Positions 49,226 to 62,423 of a stretch of DNA of 64,000 bases are shown in pieces. Position 1 is the stretch's first letter. Each line of letters starts with the position of its first letter. This DNA is from Osmia lignaria lignaria (Eukaryota; Arthropoda; Insecta; Hymenoptera; Megachilidae), in assembly GCF_051020975.1 (NCBI RefSeq), contig NW_027478160.1, positions 8,950,001-9,014,000 of the forward strand, given 5' to 3'. The translations under genes were made by a program, and so were the position numbers. The notes below the pieces were generated by a model, which ran no database searches, was not told the origin of the DNA, and saw only the letters and a list, made by a program, of their open reading frames with translations.

Positions 49226-52122
49226 GATCAGAAGCGTAGTTTTCGAGATATATCGAGATATTTAAAAGTTCCGAAGCCGCACCAACATAATAGAGATACA
49301 GAAACACCGTGGCCCCTTTCTTTGAGATAACTCTGCACTATTGCGAGCTGCAAATGCTACTTCCAGCTTAGCTGTGCAGAAGAAGAACAACAAGAAGAAG
49401 AAATATCTCGAAATATGTCCGTCAGGCCCCTTCCCTTGAGATAAATCTGCATATATCTCGGAAACGAAGCGAGCTATGGCAAAATGTTAAGAGACCTTTT
49501 TTGTAGACAATTAAGTTTTCTACTTTTTATGTTGTATGATATTTTTTGATCAGATGCGCTGTTCTCGAGATATATCAAGATATTTAAAAGTTCCGAAGCT
49601 GCACCAACATAATAGAGGTACAGAAACACCGTGGCCTCTTTCTTTGAGATAACTCTGCACTATTGCGAGCTGCAAATGACACTTCCAGCTTAGCTGTGCA
49701 GAAGAAGAACAACAAGAAGAAGAAATATCTCGAAATATGTCCGTCAGGCCCCTTCCCTCGAGATAAATCTTCAAATATCTCGGAAACGAAGCGAGCTATG
49801 GCAAAATGTTAAGAGACCTTTTTTGTAGAGAATTATGTTTTCTACAATTTATGTTCTATGATATTTTTTGATCAGAAGCATAGTTTTCGAGATATATCGA
49901 GATATTTAAAAGTTCCGAAGCCGCACCAACATAATAGAGATACAGAAACACCGTGGCCCCTTTCTTTGAGATAACTCTGCACTAGTTCGGGCCGCAAATG
50001 CCACTTCCAGCTTAGCTGTGCAGAAGAAGAACAACAAGAAGAAGAAATATTTCGAAATATGTCCGTCAGGCCCCTTCCCTTGAGATAAATCTGCATATAT
50101 CTCGGAAACGAAGCGAGCTATGGCAAAATGTTAAGAGACCTTTTTTGTAGAGAATTAAGTTTTCTACTTTTTATGTTGTATGATATTTTTTGATCAGATG
50201 CGCTGTTCTCGAAATATATCAAGATATTTAAAAGTTCCGAAGCTGCACCAACATAATAGAGGTACAGAAACACCGTGGCCTCTTTCTTTGAGATAACTCT
50301 GCACTATTGCGAGCTGCAAATGCCACTTCCAGCTTAGCTGTGCAGAAGAAGAACAACAAGAAGAAGAAGTATCTCGAAATATGTCCGTCAGGCCCGTTCC
50401 TTTGAGCTGAATCTGCAAATATCTCGGAAACGAAGCGAGCTATGGCAAAATGTTAAGAGACGTTTTTTGTAGTGAATTATGTTTCCTACAATTTATGTTC
50501 TATGATATTTTTTGATCAGAAGCGTAGTTTTCGAGATATATCGAGATATTTAAAAGTTCCGAAGCCGCACCAACATAATAGAGATACAGAAACACCGTGG
50601 CTCCTTTATTTGAGATAACTCTGCACTAGTGCGAGCCGCAAATGCCACTTCCAGCTTAGCTGTGCAGAAGAAGAACAACAAGAAGAAGAAATATCTCGAA
50701 ATATGTCCGTCAGGCCCCTTCCCTTGAGATATATCTGCAAATATCTCGGAAACGAAGCGAGCTATGGCAAAATGTTAAGAGACCGTTTTTGTAGAGAATT
50801 ATGTCTCCTACAAGTTATGTTCTATGATATTTTTTGATCAGAAGCGTAGTTTTCGAGATATATCGAGATATTTAAAAGTTCCGAAGCCGCACCAACATAA
50901 TAGAGATACAGAAACACCGTGGCCCCTTTCTTTGAGATAACTCTGCACTATTGCGAGCTGCAAATGCTACTTCCAGCTTAGCTGTGCAGAAGAAGAACAA
51001 CAAGAAGAAGAAATATCTCGAAATATGTCCGTCAGGCCCCTTCCCTTGAGATAAATCTGCATATATCTCGGAAACGAAGCGAGCTATGGCAAAATGTTAA
51101 GAGACCTTTTTTGTAGAGAATTAAGTTTTCTACTTTTTATGTTGTATGATATTTTTTGATCAGATGCGCTGTTCTCGAGATATATCAAGATATTTAAAAG
51201 TTCCGAAGCTGCACCAACATAATAGAGGTACAGAAACACCGTGGCCTCTTTCTTTGAGATAACTCTGCACTATTGCGAGCTGCAAATGACACTTCCAGCT
51301 TAGCTGTGCAGAAGAAGAACAACAAGAAGAAGAAATATCTCGAAATATGTCCGTCAGGCCCCTTCCCTTGAGATATATCTGCAAATATCTCGGAAACGAA
51401 GCGAGCTATGGCAAAATGTTAAGAGACCGTTTTTGTAGAGAATTATGTCTCCTACAAGTTATGTTCTATGATATTTTTTGATCAGAAGCGTAGTTTTCGA
51501 GATATATCGAGATATTTAAAAGTTCCGAAGCCGCACCAACATAATAGAGATACAGAAACACCGTGGCCCCTTTCTTTGAGATAACTCTGCACTATTGCGA
51601 GCTGCAAATGCTACTTCCAGCTTAGCTGTGCAGAAGAAGAACAACAAGAAGAAGAAATATCTCGAAATATGTCCGTCAGGCCCCTTCCCTTGAGATAAAT
51701 CTGCATATATCTCGGAAACGAAGCGAGCTATGGCAAAATGTTAAGAGACCTTTTTTGTAGAGAATTAAGTTTTCTACTTTTTATGTTGTATGATATTTTT
51801 TGATCAGAAGCGTAGTTTTCGAGATATATCGAGATATTTAAAAGTTCCGAAGCCGCACCAACATAATAGAGATACAGAAACACCGTGGCCCCTTTCTTTG
51901 AGATAACTCTGCACTAGTGCTAGCCGCAAAAGCCACTTCCAGCTTAGCTGTGCAGAAGAAGAACAACAAGAAGAAGAAATATCTCGAAATATGTCCGTCA
52001 GGCCCTTCCCTCGAGATAAATCTGCAAATATCTCGGAAACGAAGCGAGCTATGGCAAAATGTTAAGAGACCTTTTTTGTAGAGAATTCAGTTTCCTACTT
52101 TTTATGTTCTATGATATTTTTT
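48904..52122. repeat. Zone V block 1: 10 units (3219 bp)
   Basis: Unit types in order, using local names: a (CTTTCAGATAAC, GCTGGAAATG), b (preceded by GTCTCCTACAAGTTATG; CAAATGCTAC), c (GATGCGCTGTT, AATCTTCAAATATC), d (AAGCATAGTT, AGTTCGGGCC), e (CTCGAAATATATC), f (CTCCTTTATTTGAG), b, c-prime (CAAATGACAC without CTTCAAA), b, g (GTGCTAGCCGC, CAAAAGCC, deletion allele near 52005). It starts after a g unit and ends with one. Confidence 0.75.
52001..52015. other. 1-bp deletion allele GGCCCTTCCCTCGAG, occurrence 2
   Basis: Same allele as at 48783, in the g unit 51802-52122. Confidence 0.9.
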
Positions 52123-54375
52123 GATCAGATGCGTAGTTCTCGAGATATATCAAGATATTTAAAAGTTCCGAAGCCGCACCAACATAATAGAGATACAGAA
52201 ACACCGTGGCCCCTTTCTTTCAGATAACTCTGCACTATTGCGAGCTGGAAATGCCACTTCCAGTTTAGCTGTGCAGAAGAAGAACAACAAGAAGAAGAAA
52301 TATCTCGAAATATGTCCGTCAGGCCCCTTCCCTTGAGATATATCTGCAAATATCTCGGAAACGAAGCGAGCTATGGCAAAATGTTAAGAGACCGTTTTTG
52401 TAGAGAATTATGTCTCCTACAAGTTATGTTCTATGATATTTTTTGATCAGAAGCGTAGTTTTCGAGATATATCGAGATATTTAAAAGTTCCGAAGCCGCA
52501 CCAACATAATAGAGATACAGAAACACCGTGGCCCCTTTCTTTGAGATAACTCTGCACTATTGCGAGCTGCAAATGCTACTTCCAGCTTAGCTGTGCAGAA
52601 GAAGAACAACAAGAAGAAGAAATATCTCGAAATATGTCCGTCAGGCCCCTTCCCTTGAGATAAATCTGCATATATCTCGGAAACGAAGCGAGCTATGGCA
52701 AAATGTTAAGAGACCTTTTTTGTAGACAATTAAGTTTTCTACTTTTTATGTTGTATGATATTTTTTGATCAGATGCGCTGTTCTCGAGATATATCAAGAT
52801 ATTTAAAAGTTCCGAAGCTGCACCAACATAATAGAGGTACAGAAACACCGTGGCCTCTTTCTTTGAGATAACTCTGCACTATTGCGAGCTGCAAATGACA
52901 CTTCCAGCTTAGCTGTGCAGAAGAAGAACAACAAGAAGAAGAAATATCTCGAAATATGTCCGTCAGGCCCCTTCCCTCGAGATAAATCTTCAAATATCTC
53001 GGAAACGAAGCGAGCTATGGCAAAATGTTAAGAGACCTTTTTTGTAGAGAATTATGTTTTCTACAATCTATGTTCTATGATATTTTTTGATCAGAAGCAT
53101 AGTTTTCGAGATATATCGAGATATTTAAAAGTTCCGAAGCCGCACCAACATAATAGAGATACAGAAACACCGTGGCCCCTTTCTTTGAGATAACTCTGCA
53201 CTAGTTCGGGCCGCAAATGCCACTTCCAGCTTAGCTGTGCAGAAGAAGAACAACAAGAAGAAGAAATATTTCGAAATATGTCCGTCAGGCCCCTTCCCTT
53301 GAGATAAATCTGCATATATCTCGGAAACGAAGCGAGCTATGGCAAAATGTTAAGAGACCTTTTTTGTAGACAATTAAGTTTTCTACTTTTTATGTTGTAT
53401 GATATTTTTTGATCAGATGCGCTGTTCTCGAGATATATCAAGATATTTAAAAGTTCCGAAGCTGCACCAACATAATAGAGGTACAGAAACACCGTGGCCT
53501 CTTTCTTTGAGATAACTCTGCACTATTGCGAGCTGCAAATGACACTTCCAGCTTAGCTGTGCAGAAGAAGAACAACAAGAAGAAGAAATATCTCGAAATA
53601 TGTCCGTCAGGCCCCTTCCCTTGAGATATATCTGCAAATATCTCGGAAACGAAGCGAGCTATGGCAAAATGTTAAGAGACCGTTTTTGTAGAGAATTATG
53701 TCTCCTACAAGTTATGTTCTATGATATTTTTTGATCAGAAGCGTAGTTTTCGAGATATATCGAGATATTTAAAAGTTCCGAAGCCGCACCAACATAATAG
53801 AGATACAGAAACACCGTGGCCCCTTTCTTTGAGATAACTCTGCACTATTGCGAGCTGCAAATGCTACTTCCAGCTTAGCTGTGCAGAAGAAGAACAACAA
53901 GAAGAAGAAATATCTCGAAATATGTCCGTCAGGCCCCTTCCCTTGAGATAAATCTGCATATATCTCGGAAACGAAGCGAGCTATGGCAAAATGTTAAGAG
54001 ACCTTTTTTGTAGAGAATTAAGTTTTCTACTTTTTATGTTGTATGATATTTTTTGATCAGAAGCGTAGTTTTCGAGATATATCGAGATATTTAAAAGTTC
54101 CGAAGCCGCACCAACATAATAGAGATACAGAAACACCGTGGCCCCTTTCTTTGAGATAACTCTGCACTAGTGCTAGCCGCAAAAGCCACTTCCAGCTTAG
54201 CTGTGCAGAAGAAGAACAACAAGAAGAAGAAATATCTCGAAATATGTCCGTCAGGCCCTTCCCTCGAGATAAATCTGCAAATATCTCGGAAACGAAGCGA
54301 GCTATGGCAAAATGTTAAGAGACCTTTTTTGTAGAGAATTCAGTTTCCTACTTTTTATGTTCTATGATATTTTTT
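52123..54375. repeat. Zone V block 2: 7-unit higher-order repeat (2253 bp)
   Basis: Order a, b, c, d, c-prime, b, g. It matches block 1 with units e, f and b missing from the middle. The c-d junction carries CTACAATCTATG near 53060, shared with the block starting at 54376 (near 55316), whereas block 1 has CTACAATTTATG. Confidence 0.8.
54253..54267. other. 1-bp deletion allele GGCCCTTCCCTCGAG, occurrence 3
   Basis: Same allele, in the g unit 54055-54375. Confidence 0.9.
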
Positions 54376-55019
54376 GATCAGATGCGTAGTTCTCGAGATA
54401 TATCAAGATATTTAAAAGTTCCGAAGCCGCACCAACATAATAGAGATACAGAAACACCGTGGCCCCTTTCTTTCAGATAACTCTGCACTATTGCGAGCTG
54501 GAAATGCCACTTCCAGTTTAGCTGTGCAGAAGAAGAACAACAAGAAGAAGAAATATCTCGAAATATGTCCGTCAGGCCCCTTCCCTTGAGATATATCTGC
54601 AAATATCTCGGAAACGAAGCGAGCTATGGCAAAATGTTAAGAGACCGTTTTTGTAGAGAATTATGTCTCCTACAAGTTATGTTCTATGATATTTTTTGAT
54701 CAGAAGCGTAGTTTTCGAGATATATCGAGATATTTAAAAGTTCCGAAGCCGCACCAACATAATAGAGATACAGAAACACCGTGGCCCCTTTCTTTGAGAT
54801 AACTCTGCACTATTGCGAGCTGCAAATGCTACTTCCAGCTTAGCTGTGCAGAAGAAGAACAACAAGAAGAAGAAATATCTCGAAATATGTCCGTCAGGCC
54901 CCTTCCCTTGAGATAAATCTGCATATATCTCGGAAACGAAGCGAGCTATGGCAAAATGTTAAGAGACCTTTTTTGTAGACAATTAAGTTTTCTACTTTTT
55001 ATGTTGTATGATATTTTTT

Positions 55020-55663
55020 GATCAGATGCGCTGTTCTCGAGATATATCAAGATATTTAAAAGTTCCGAAGCTGCACCAACATAATAGAGGTACAGAAACA
55101 CCGTGGCCTCTTTCTTTGAGATAACTCTGCACTATTGCGAGCTGCAAATGACACTTCCAGCTTAGCTGTGCAGAAGAAGAACAACAAGAAGAAGAAATAT
55201 CTCGAAATATGTCCGTCAGGCCCCTTCCCTCGAGATAAATCTTCAAATATCTCGGAAACGAAGCGAGCTATGGCAAAATGTTAAGAGACCTTTTTTGTAG
55301 AGAATTATGTTTTCTACAATCTATGTTCTATGATATTTTTTGATCAGAAGCATAGTTTTCGAGATATATCGAGATATTTAAAAGTTCCGAAGCCGCACCA
55401 ACATAATAGAGATACAGAAACACCGTGGCCCCTTTCTTTGAGATAACTCTGCACTAGTTCGGGCCGCAAATGCCACTTCCAGCTTAGCTGTGCAGAAGAA
55501 GAACAACAAGAAGAAGAAATATTTCGAAATATGTCCGTCAGGCCCCTTCCCTTGAGATAAATCTGCATATATCTCGGAAACGAAGCGAGCTATGGCAAAA
55601 TGTTAAGAGACCTTTTTTGTAGACAATTAAGTTTTCTACTTTTTATGTTGTATGATATTTTTT
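55020..55663. repeat. c-d dimer, copy 1 (644 bp)
   Basis: A c unit (GATGCGCTGTT, CTTCAAATATC) followed by a d unit (AAGCATAGTT, AGTTCGGGCC, ATATTTCG). The pair is repeated immediately to the right. Confidence 0.85.
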
Positions 55664-56307
55664 GATCAGATGCGCTGTTCTCGAGATATATCAAGATATT
55701 TAAAAGTTCCGAAGCTGCACCAACATAATAGAGGTACAGAAACACCGTGGCCTCTTTCTTTGAGATAACTCTGCACTATTGCGAGCTGCAAATGACACTT
55801 CCAGCTTAGCTGTGCAGAAGAAGAACAACAAGAAGAAGAAATATCTCGAAATATGTCCGTCAGGCCCCTTCCCTCGAGATAAATCTTCAAATATCTCGGA
55901 AACGAAGCGAGCTATGGCAAAATGTTAAGAGACCTTTTTTGTAGAGAATTATGTTTTCTACAATTTATGTTCTATGATATTTTTTGATCAGAAGCATAGT
56001 TTTCGAGATATATCGAGATATTTAAAAGTTCCGAAGCCGCACCAACATAATAGAGATACAGAAACACCGTGGCCCCTTTCTTTGAGATAACTCTGCACTA
56101 GTTCGGGCCGCAAATGCCACTTCCAGCTTAGCTGTGCAGAAGAAGAACAACAAGAAGAAGAAATATTTCGAAATATGTCCGTCAGGCCCCTTCCCTTGAG
56201 ATAAATCTGCATATATCTCGGAAACGAAGCGAGCTATGGCAAAATGTTAAGAGACCTTTTTTGTAGACAATTAAGTTTTCTACTTTTTATGTTGTATGAT
56301 ATTTTTT
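55664..56307. repeat. c-d dimer, copy 2 (644 bp)
   Basis: Direct repeat of 55020-55663. It differs at least at the c-d junction, CTACAATTTATG here versus CTACAATCTATG in copy 1. Confidence 0.85.
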
Positions 56308-57150
56308 GATCAGATGCGCTGTTCTCGAGATATATCAAGATATTTAAAAGTTCCGAAGCTGCACCAACATAATAGAGGTACAGAAACACCGTGGCCTCTT
56401 TCTTTGAGATAACTCTGCACTATTGCGAGCTGCAAATGACACTTCCAGCTTAGCTGTGCAGAAGAAGAACAACAAGAAGAAGAAATATCTCGAAATATGT
56501 CCGTCAGGCCCCTTCCCTTGAGATAAATCTGCAAATATCTCGGAAACGAAGCGAGCTATGGCAAAATGTTAAGAGACTTTATTTGTAGAGAATTAAGTTT
56601 CCTACTTTTTATGTTCTATGATATTTTTTGATCAGATGCGTAGTTCTCGAGATATATCAAGATATTTAAAAGTTCCGAAGCCGCACCAACATAATAGAGA
56701 TACAGAAACACCGTGGCCCCTTTCTTTGAGATAACTCTGCGCTATTGCGAGCTGGAAACGCCACTTCCAGTTTAGCTGTGCAGAAGAAGAACAACAAGAA
56801 GAAGAAATATCTCGAAATATGTCCGTCAGGCCCCTTCCCTTGAGATATATCTGCAAATATCTCGGAAACGAAACGAGCTATGGCAAAATGTTAAGAGACC
56901 TTTTTTGCAGAGAATTATGTTTCCTATAATTTATGTTGTATGATATTTTTTGATCAGAAGCGTAGTTTTCGAGATATATCGAGATATTTAAAAGTTCCGA
57001 AGCCGCACCAACATAATAGAGATACAGAAACACCGTGGCCCCTTTCTTTGAGATAACTCTGCACTAGTGCTAGCCGCAAAAGCCACTTCCAGCTTAGCTG
57101 TGCAGAAGAAGAACAACAAGAAGAAGAAATATCTCGAAATATGTCCGTCA

Positions 57151-57165
57151 GGCCCTTCCCTCGAG
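57151..57165. other. 1-bp deletion allele GGCCCTTCCCTCGAG, occurrence 4
   Basis: Same allele, in unit 56952-57272. Confidence 0.9.
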
Positions 57166-58114
57166 ATAAATCTGCAAATATCTCGGAAACGAAGCGAGCT
57201 ATGGCAAAATGTTAAGAGACCGTTTTTGTAGAGAATTATGTCTCCTACAAGTTATGTTCTATGATATTTTTTGATCAGAAGCGTAGTTTTCGAGATATAT
57301 CGAGATATTTAAAAGTTCCGAAGCCGCACCAACATAATAGAGATACAGAAACACCGTGGCCCCTTTCTTTGAGATAACTCTGCACTATTGCGAGCTGCAA
57401 ATGCTACTTCCAGCTTAGCTGTGCAGAAGAAGAACAACAAGAAGAAGAAATATCTCGAAATATGTCCGTCAGGCCCCTTCCCTTGAGATAAATCTGCATA
57501 TATCTCGGAAACGAAGCGAGCTATGGCAAAATGTTAAGAGACCTTTTTTGTAGAGAATTAAGTTTTCTACTTTTTATGTTGTATGATATTTTTTGATCAG
57601 ATGCGCTGTTCTCGAGATATATCAAGATATTTAAAAGTTCCGAAGCTGCACCAACATAATAGAGGTACAGAAACACCGTGGCCTCTTTCTTTGAGATAAC
57701 TCTGCACTATTGCGAGCTGCAAATGACACTTCCAGCTTAGCTGTGCAGAAGAAGAACAACAAGAAGAAGAAATATCTCGAAATATGTCCGTCAGGCCCCT
57801 TCCCTTGAGATATATCTGCAAATATCTCGGAAACGAAGCGAGCTATGGCAAAATGTTAAGAGACCGTTTTTGTAGAGAATTATGTCTCCTACAAGTTATG
57901 TTCTATGATATTTTTTGATCAGAAGCGTAGTTTTCGAGATATATCGAGATATTTAAAAGTTCCGAAGCCGCACCAACATAATAGAGATACAGAAACACCG
58001 TGGCCCCTTTCTTTGAGATAACTCTGCACTATTGCGAGCTGCAAATGCTACTTCCAGCTTAGCTGTGCAGAAGAAGAACAACAAGAAGAAGAAATATCTC
58101 GAAATATGTCCGTC

Positions 58115-58130
58115 AGGCCCTTCCCTCGAG
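58115..58130. other. 1-bp deletion allele GGCCCTTCCCTCGAG, occurrence 5
   Basis: Same allele, here on a b-type left half (unit 57917-58237). The chimera moved the allele onto a new background. Confidence 0.9.
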
Positions 58131-58237
58131 ATAAATCTGCAAATATCTCGGAAACGAAGCGAGCTATGGCAAAATGTTAAGAGACCTTTTTTGTAGAGAA
58201 TTCAGTTTCCTACTTTTTATGTTCTATGATATTTTTT

Positions 58238-59847
58238 GATCAGATGCGTAGTTCTCGAGATATATCAAGATATTTAAAAGTTCCGAAGCCGCACCAACAT
58301 AATAGAGATACAGAAACACCGTGGCCCCTTTCTTTCAGATAACTCTGCACTATTGCGAGCTGGAAATGCCACTTCCAGTTTAGCTGTGCAGAAGAAGAAC
58401 AACAAGAAGAAGAAATATCTCGAAATATGTCCGTCAGGCCCCTTCCCTTGAGATATATCTGCAAATATCTCGGAAACGAAGCGAGCTATGGCAAAATGTT
58501 AAGAGACCGTTTTTGTAGAGAATTATGTCTCCTACAAGTTATGTTCTATGATATTTTTTGATCAGAAGCGTAGTTTTCGAGATATATCGAGATATTTAAA
58601 AGTTCCGAAGCCGCACCAACATAATAGAGATACAGAAACACCGTGGCCCCTTTCTTTGAGATAACTCTGCACTATTGCGAGCTGCAAATGCTACTTCCAG
58701 CTTAGCTGTGCAGAAGAAGAACAACAAGAAGAAGAAATATCTCGAAATATGTCCGTCAGGCCCCTTCCCTTGAGATAAATCTGCATATATCTCGGAAACG
58801 AAGCGAGCTATGGCAAAATGTTAAGAGACCTTTTTTGTAGACAATTAAGTTTTCTACTTTTTATGTTGTATGATATTTTTTGATCAGATGCGCTGTTCTC
58901 GAGATATATCAAGATATTTAAAAGTTCCGAAGCTGCACCAACATAATAGAGGTACAGAAACACCGTGGCCTCTTTCTTTGAGATAACTCTGCACTATTGC
59001 GAGCTGCAAATGACACTTCCAGCTTAGCTGTGCAGAAGAAGAACAACAAGAAGAAGAAATATCTCGAAATATGTCCGTCAGGCCCCTTCCCTCGAGATAA
59101 ATCTTCAAATATCTCGGAAACGAAGCGAGCTATGGCAAAATGTTAAGAGACCTTTTTTGTAGAGAATTATGTTTTCTACAATTTATGTTCTATGATATTT
59201 TTTGATCAGAAGCATAGTTTTCGAGATATATCGAGATATTTAAAAGTTCCGAAGCCGCACCAACATAATAGAGATACAGAAACACCGTGGCCCCTTTCTT
59301 TGAGATAACTCTGCACTAGTTCGGGCCGCAAATGCCACTTCCAGCTTAGCTGTGCAGAAGAAGAACAACAAGAAGAAGAAATATTTCGAAATATGTCCGT
59401 CAGGCCCCTTCCCTTGAGATAAATCTGCATATATCTCGGAAACGAAGCGAGCTATGGCAAAATGTTAAGAGACCTTTTTTGTAGAGAATTAAGTTTTCTA
59501 CTTTTTATGTTGTATGATATTTTTTGATCAGATGCGCTGTTCTCGAAATATATCAAGATATTTAAAAGTTCCGAAGCCGCACCAACATAATAGAGATACA
59601 GAAACACCGTGGCCCCTTTCTTTGAGATAACTCTGCACTATTGCGAGCTGCAAATGCCACTTCCAGTTTAGCTGTGCAGAAGAAGAACAACAAGAAGAAG
59701 AAATATCTCGAAATATGTCCGTCAGGCCCCTTCCCTTGAGATATATCTGCAAATATCTCGGAAACGAAACGAGCTATGGCAAAATGTTAAGAGACCTTTT
59801 TTGTAGAGAATTATGTTTCCTACAATTCATGTTCTATGATATTTTTT
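58238..59847. repeat. Zone V block 4: a, b, c, d, e-like (1610 bp)
   Basis: Fourth occurrence of the a-b-c-d run. The fifth unit shares CTCGAAATATATC with the e unit at 50192 but has a different right part (CCAGTTTAGC, ATATATCTGC), so it too looks chimeric. Confidence 0.75.
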
Positions 59848-60491
59848 GATCAGAAGCGTAGTTTTCGAGATATATCGAGATATTTAAAAGTTCCGAAGCC
59901 GCACCAACATAATAGAGATACAGAAACACCGTGGCCCCTTTCTTTGAGATAACTCTGCACTAGTGCGGGCCGCAAATGCCACTTCCAGCTTAGCTGTGCA
60001 GAAGAAGAACAACAAGAAGAAGAAATATCTCGAAATATGTCCGTCAGGCCCCTTCCCTTGAGATAAATCTGCATATATCTCGGAAACGAAGCGAGCTATG
60101 GCAAAATGTTAAGAGACCTTTTTTGTAGAGAATTAAGTTTCCTACTTTTTATGTTCTATGATATTTTTTGATCAGATGCGTAGTTCTCGAGATATATCAA
60201 GATATTTAAAAGTTCCGAAGCCGCACCAACATAATAGAGATACAGAAACACCGTGGCTCCTTTCTTTGAGATAACTCTGCACTATTGCGAGCTGGAAATG
60301 CCACTTCCAGTTTAGCTGTGCAGAAGAAGAACAACAAGAAGAAGAAATATCTCGAAATATGTCCGTCAGGCCCCTTCCCTTGAGATAAATCTGCAAATAT
60401 CTCGGAAACGAAGCGAGCTATGGCAAAATGTTAAGAGACCTTTTTTGTAGAGAATTAAGTTTCCTACTTTTTATGTTCTATGATATTTTTT

Positions 60492-61779
60492 GATCAGATG
60501 CGTGGTTCTCGAGATATATCAAGATATTTAAAAGTTCCGAAGCCGCACCAACATAATAGAGATACAGGAACACCGTGGCCCCTTTCTTTGAGATAACTCT
60601 GCACTATTGCGAGCTGGAAATGCCACTTCCAGTTTAGCTGTGCAGAAGGAGAACAACAAGAAGAAGAAATATCTCGAAATATGTCCGTCAGGCCCCTTCC
60701 CTTGAGATATATCTGCAAATATCTCGGAAACGAAACGAGCTATGGCAAAATCTTAAGAGACCTTTTTTGTAGAGAATTATGTTTCCTACAATTTATGTTC
60801 TATGATATTTTTTGATCAGAAGCGTAGTTTTCGAGATATATCGAGATATTTAAAAGTTCCGAAGCCGCACCAACATAATAGAGATACAGAAACACCGTGG
60901 CCCCTTTCTTTGAGATAACTCTGCACTATTGCGAGCTGGAAATGCCACTTCCAGTTTAGCTGTGCAGAAGAAGAACAACAAGAAGAAGAAATATCTCGAA
61001 ATATGTCCGTCAGGCCCCTTCCCTTGAGATAAATCTGCACATATCTCGGAAACGAAGCGAGCTATGGCAAAATGTTAAGAGACCTTATTTGTAGAGAATT
61101 AAGTTTCCTACTTTTTATGTTCTATGATATTTTTTGATCAGATGCGTAGTTCTCGAGATATATCAAGATATTTAAAAGTTCCGAAGCCGCACCAACATAA
61201 TAGAGATACAGAAACACCGTGGCCCCTTTCTTTGAGATAACTCTGCACTAGTGCGAGCCGCAAATGCCACTTCCAGCTTAGCTGTGCAGAAGAAGAACAA
61301 CAAGAAGAAGAAATATTTCGAAATATGTCCGTCAGGCCCCTTCCCTTGAGATAAATCTGCACATATCTCGGAAACGAAGCGAGCTATGGCAAAATGGTAA
61401 GAGACCTTTTTTGTAGAGAATTAAGTTTCCTACTTTTTATGTTCTATGATATTTTTTGATCAGACGCGTAGTTTTCGAGATATATCGAGATATTTAAAAG
61501 TTCCGAAGCCGCACCAACATAATAGAGATACAGAAACACCGTGGCCCCTTTCTTTGAGATAACTCTGCACTATTGCGAGCTGGAAATGCCACTTCCAGTT
61601 TAGCTGTGCAGAAGAAGAACAACAAGAAGAAGAAATATCTCGAAATATGTCCGTCAGGCCCCTTCCCTTGAGATAAATCTGCATATATTTCGGAAACGAA
61701 GCGAGCTATGGCAAAATGTTAAGAGACCTTTTTTGTAGAGAATTAAGTTTCCTGCTTTTTATGTTCTATGATATTTTTT
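60492..61779. repeat. Zone VI 4-mer (1288 bp), copy 1
   Basis: The first unit has GATGCGTGGTT, GATACAGGAAC, CAGAAGGAGAAC and AAAATCTTAAG; the next is a type B/GCTGGAAATG unit. These markers recur 1288 bp to the right. Private changes include GACCTTATTTG near 61082 and AAAATGGTAAG near 61391. Confidence 0.82.
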
Positions 61780-62423
61780 GATCAGATGCGTGGTTCTCGA
61801 GATATATCAAGATATTTAAAAGTTCCGAAGCCGCACCAACATAATAGAGATACAGGAACACCGTGGCCCCTTTCTTTGAGATAACTCTGCACTATTGCGA
61901 GCTGGAAATGCCACTTCCAGTTTAGCTGTGCAGAAGGAGAACAACAAGAAGAAGAAATATCTCGAAATATGTCCGTCAGGCCCCTTCCCTTGAGATATAT
62001 CTGCAAATATCTCGGAAACGAAACGAGCTATGGCAAAATCTTAAGAGACCTTTTTTGTAGAGAATTATGTTTCCTACAATTTATGTTCTATGATATTTTT
62101 TGATCAGAAGCGTAGTTTTCGAGATATATCGAGATATTTAAAAGTTCCGAAGCCGCACCAACATAATAGAGATACAGAAACACCGTGGCCCCTTTCTTTG
62201 AGATAACTCTGCACTATTGCGAGCTGGAAATGCCACTTCCAGTTTAGCTGTGCAGAAGAAGAACAACAAGAAGAAGAAATATCTCGAAATATGTCCGTCA
62301 GGCCCCTTCCCTTGAGATATATCTGCAAATATCTCGGAAACGAAGCGAGCTATGGCAAAATGTTAAGAAACCTTTTTTGTAGAGAATTATGTCTCCTACA
62401 AGTTATGTTCTATGATATTTTTT
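61780..62423. repeat. Zone VI 4-mer, truncated copy 2
   Basis: Only the first two units of the 4-mer are repeated here (GATACAGGAAC near 61852, AAAATCTTAAG near 62035). The second unit's 3' end then switches to the b-type GTCTCCTACAAGTTATG end near 62391. Confidence 0.78.

Larger units (their letters stand above)
54376..58237. repeat. Zone V block 3: 12-unit composite (3862 bp)
   Basis: Order a, b, c, d, c, d, c-prime, a-like, g, b, c-prime, b/g chimera. It holds an internal c-d dimer duplication and two units with the deletion allele (near 57151 and 58115). The last unit begins as b (CAAATGCTAC) and ends as g (GGCCCTTCCCTCGAG), a second readable chimera. Confidence 0.75.
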
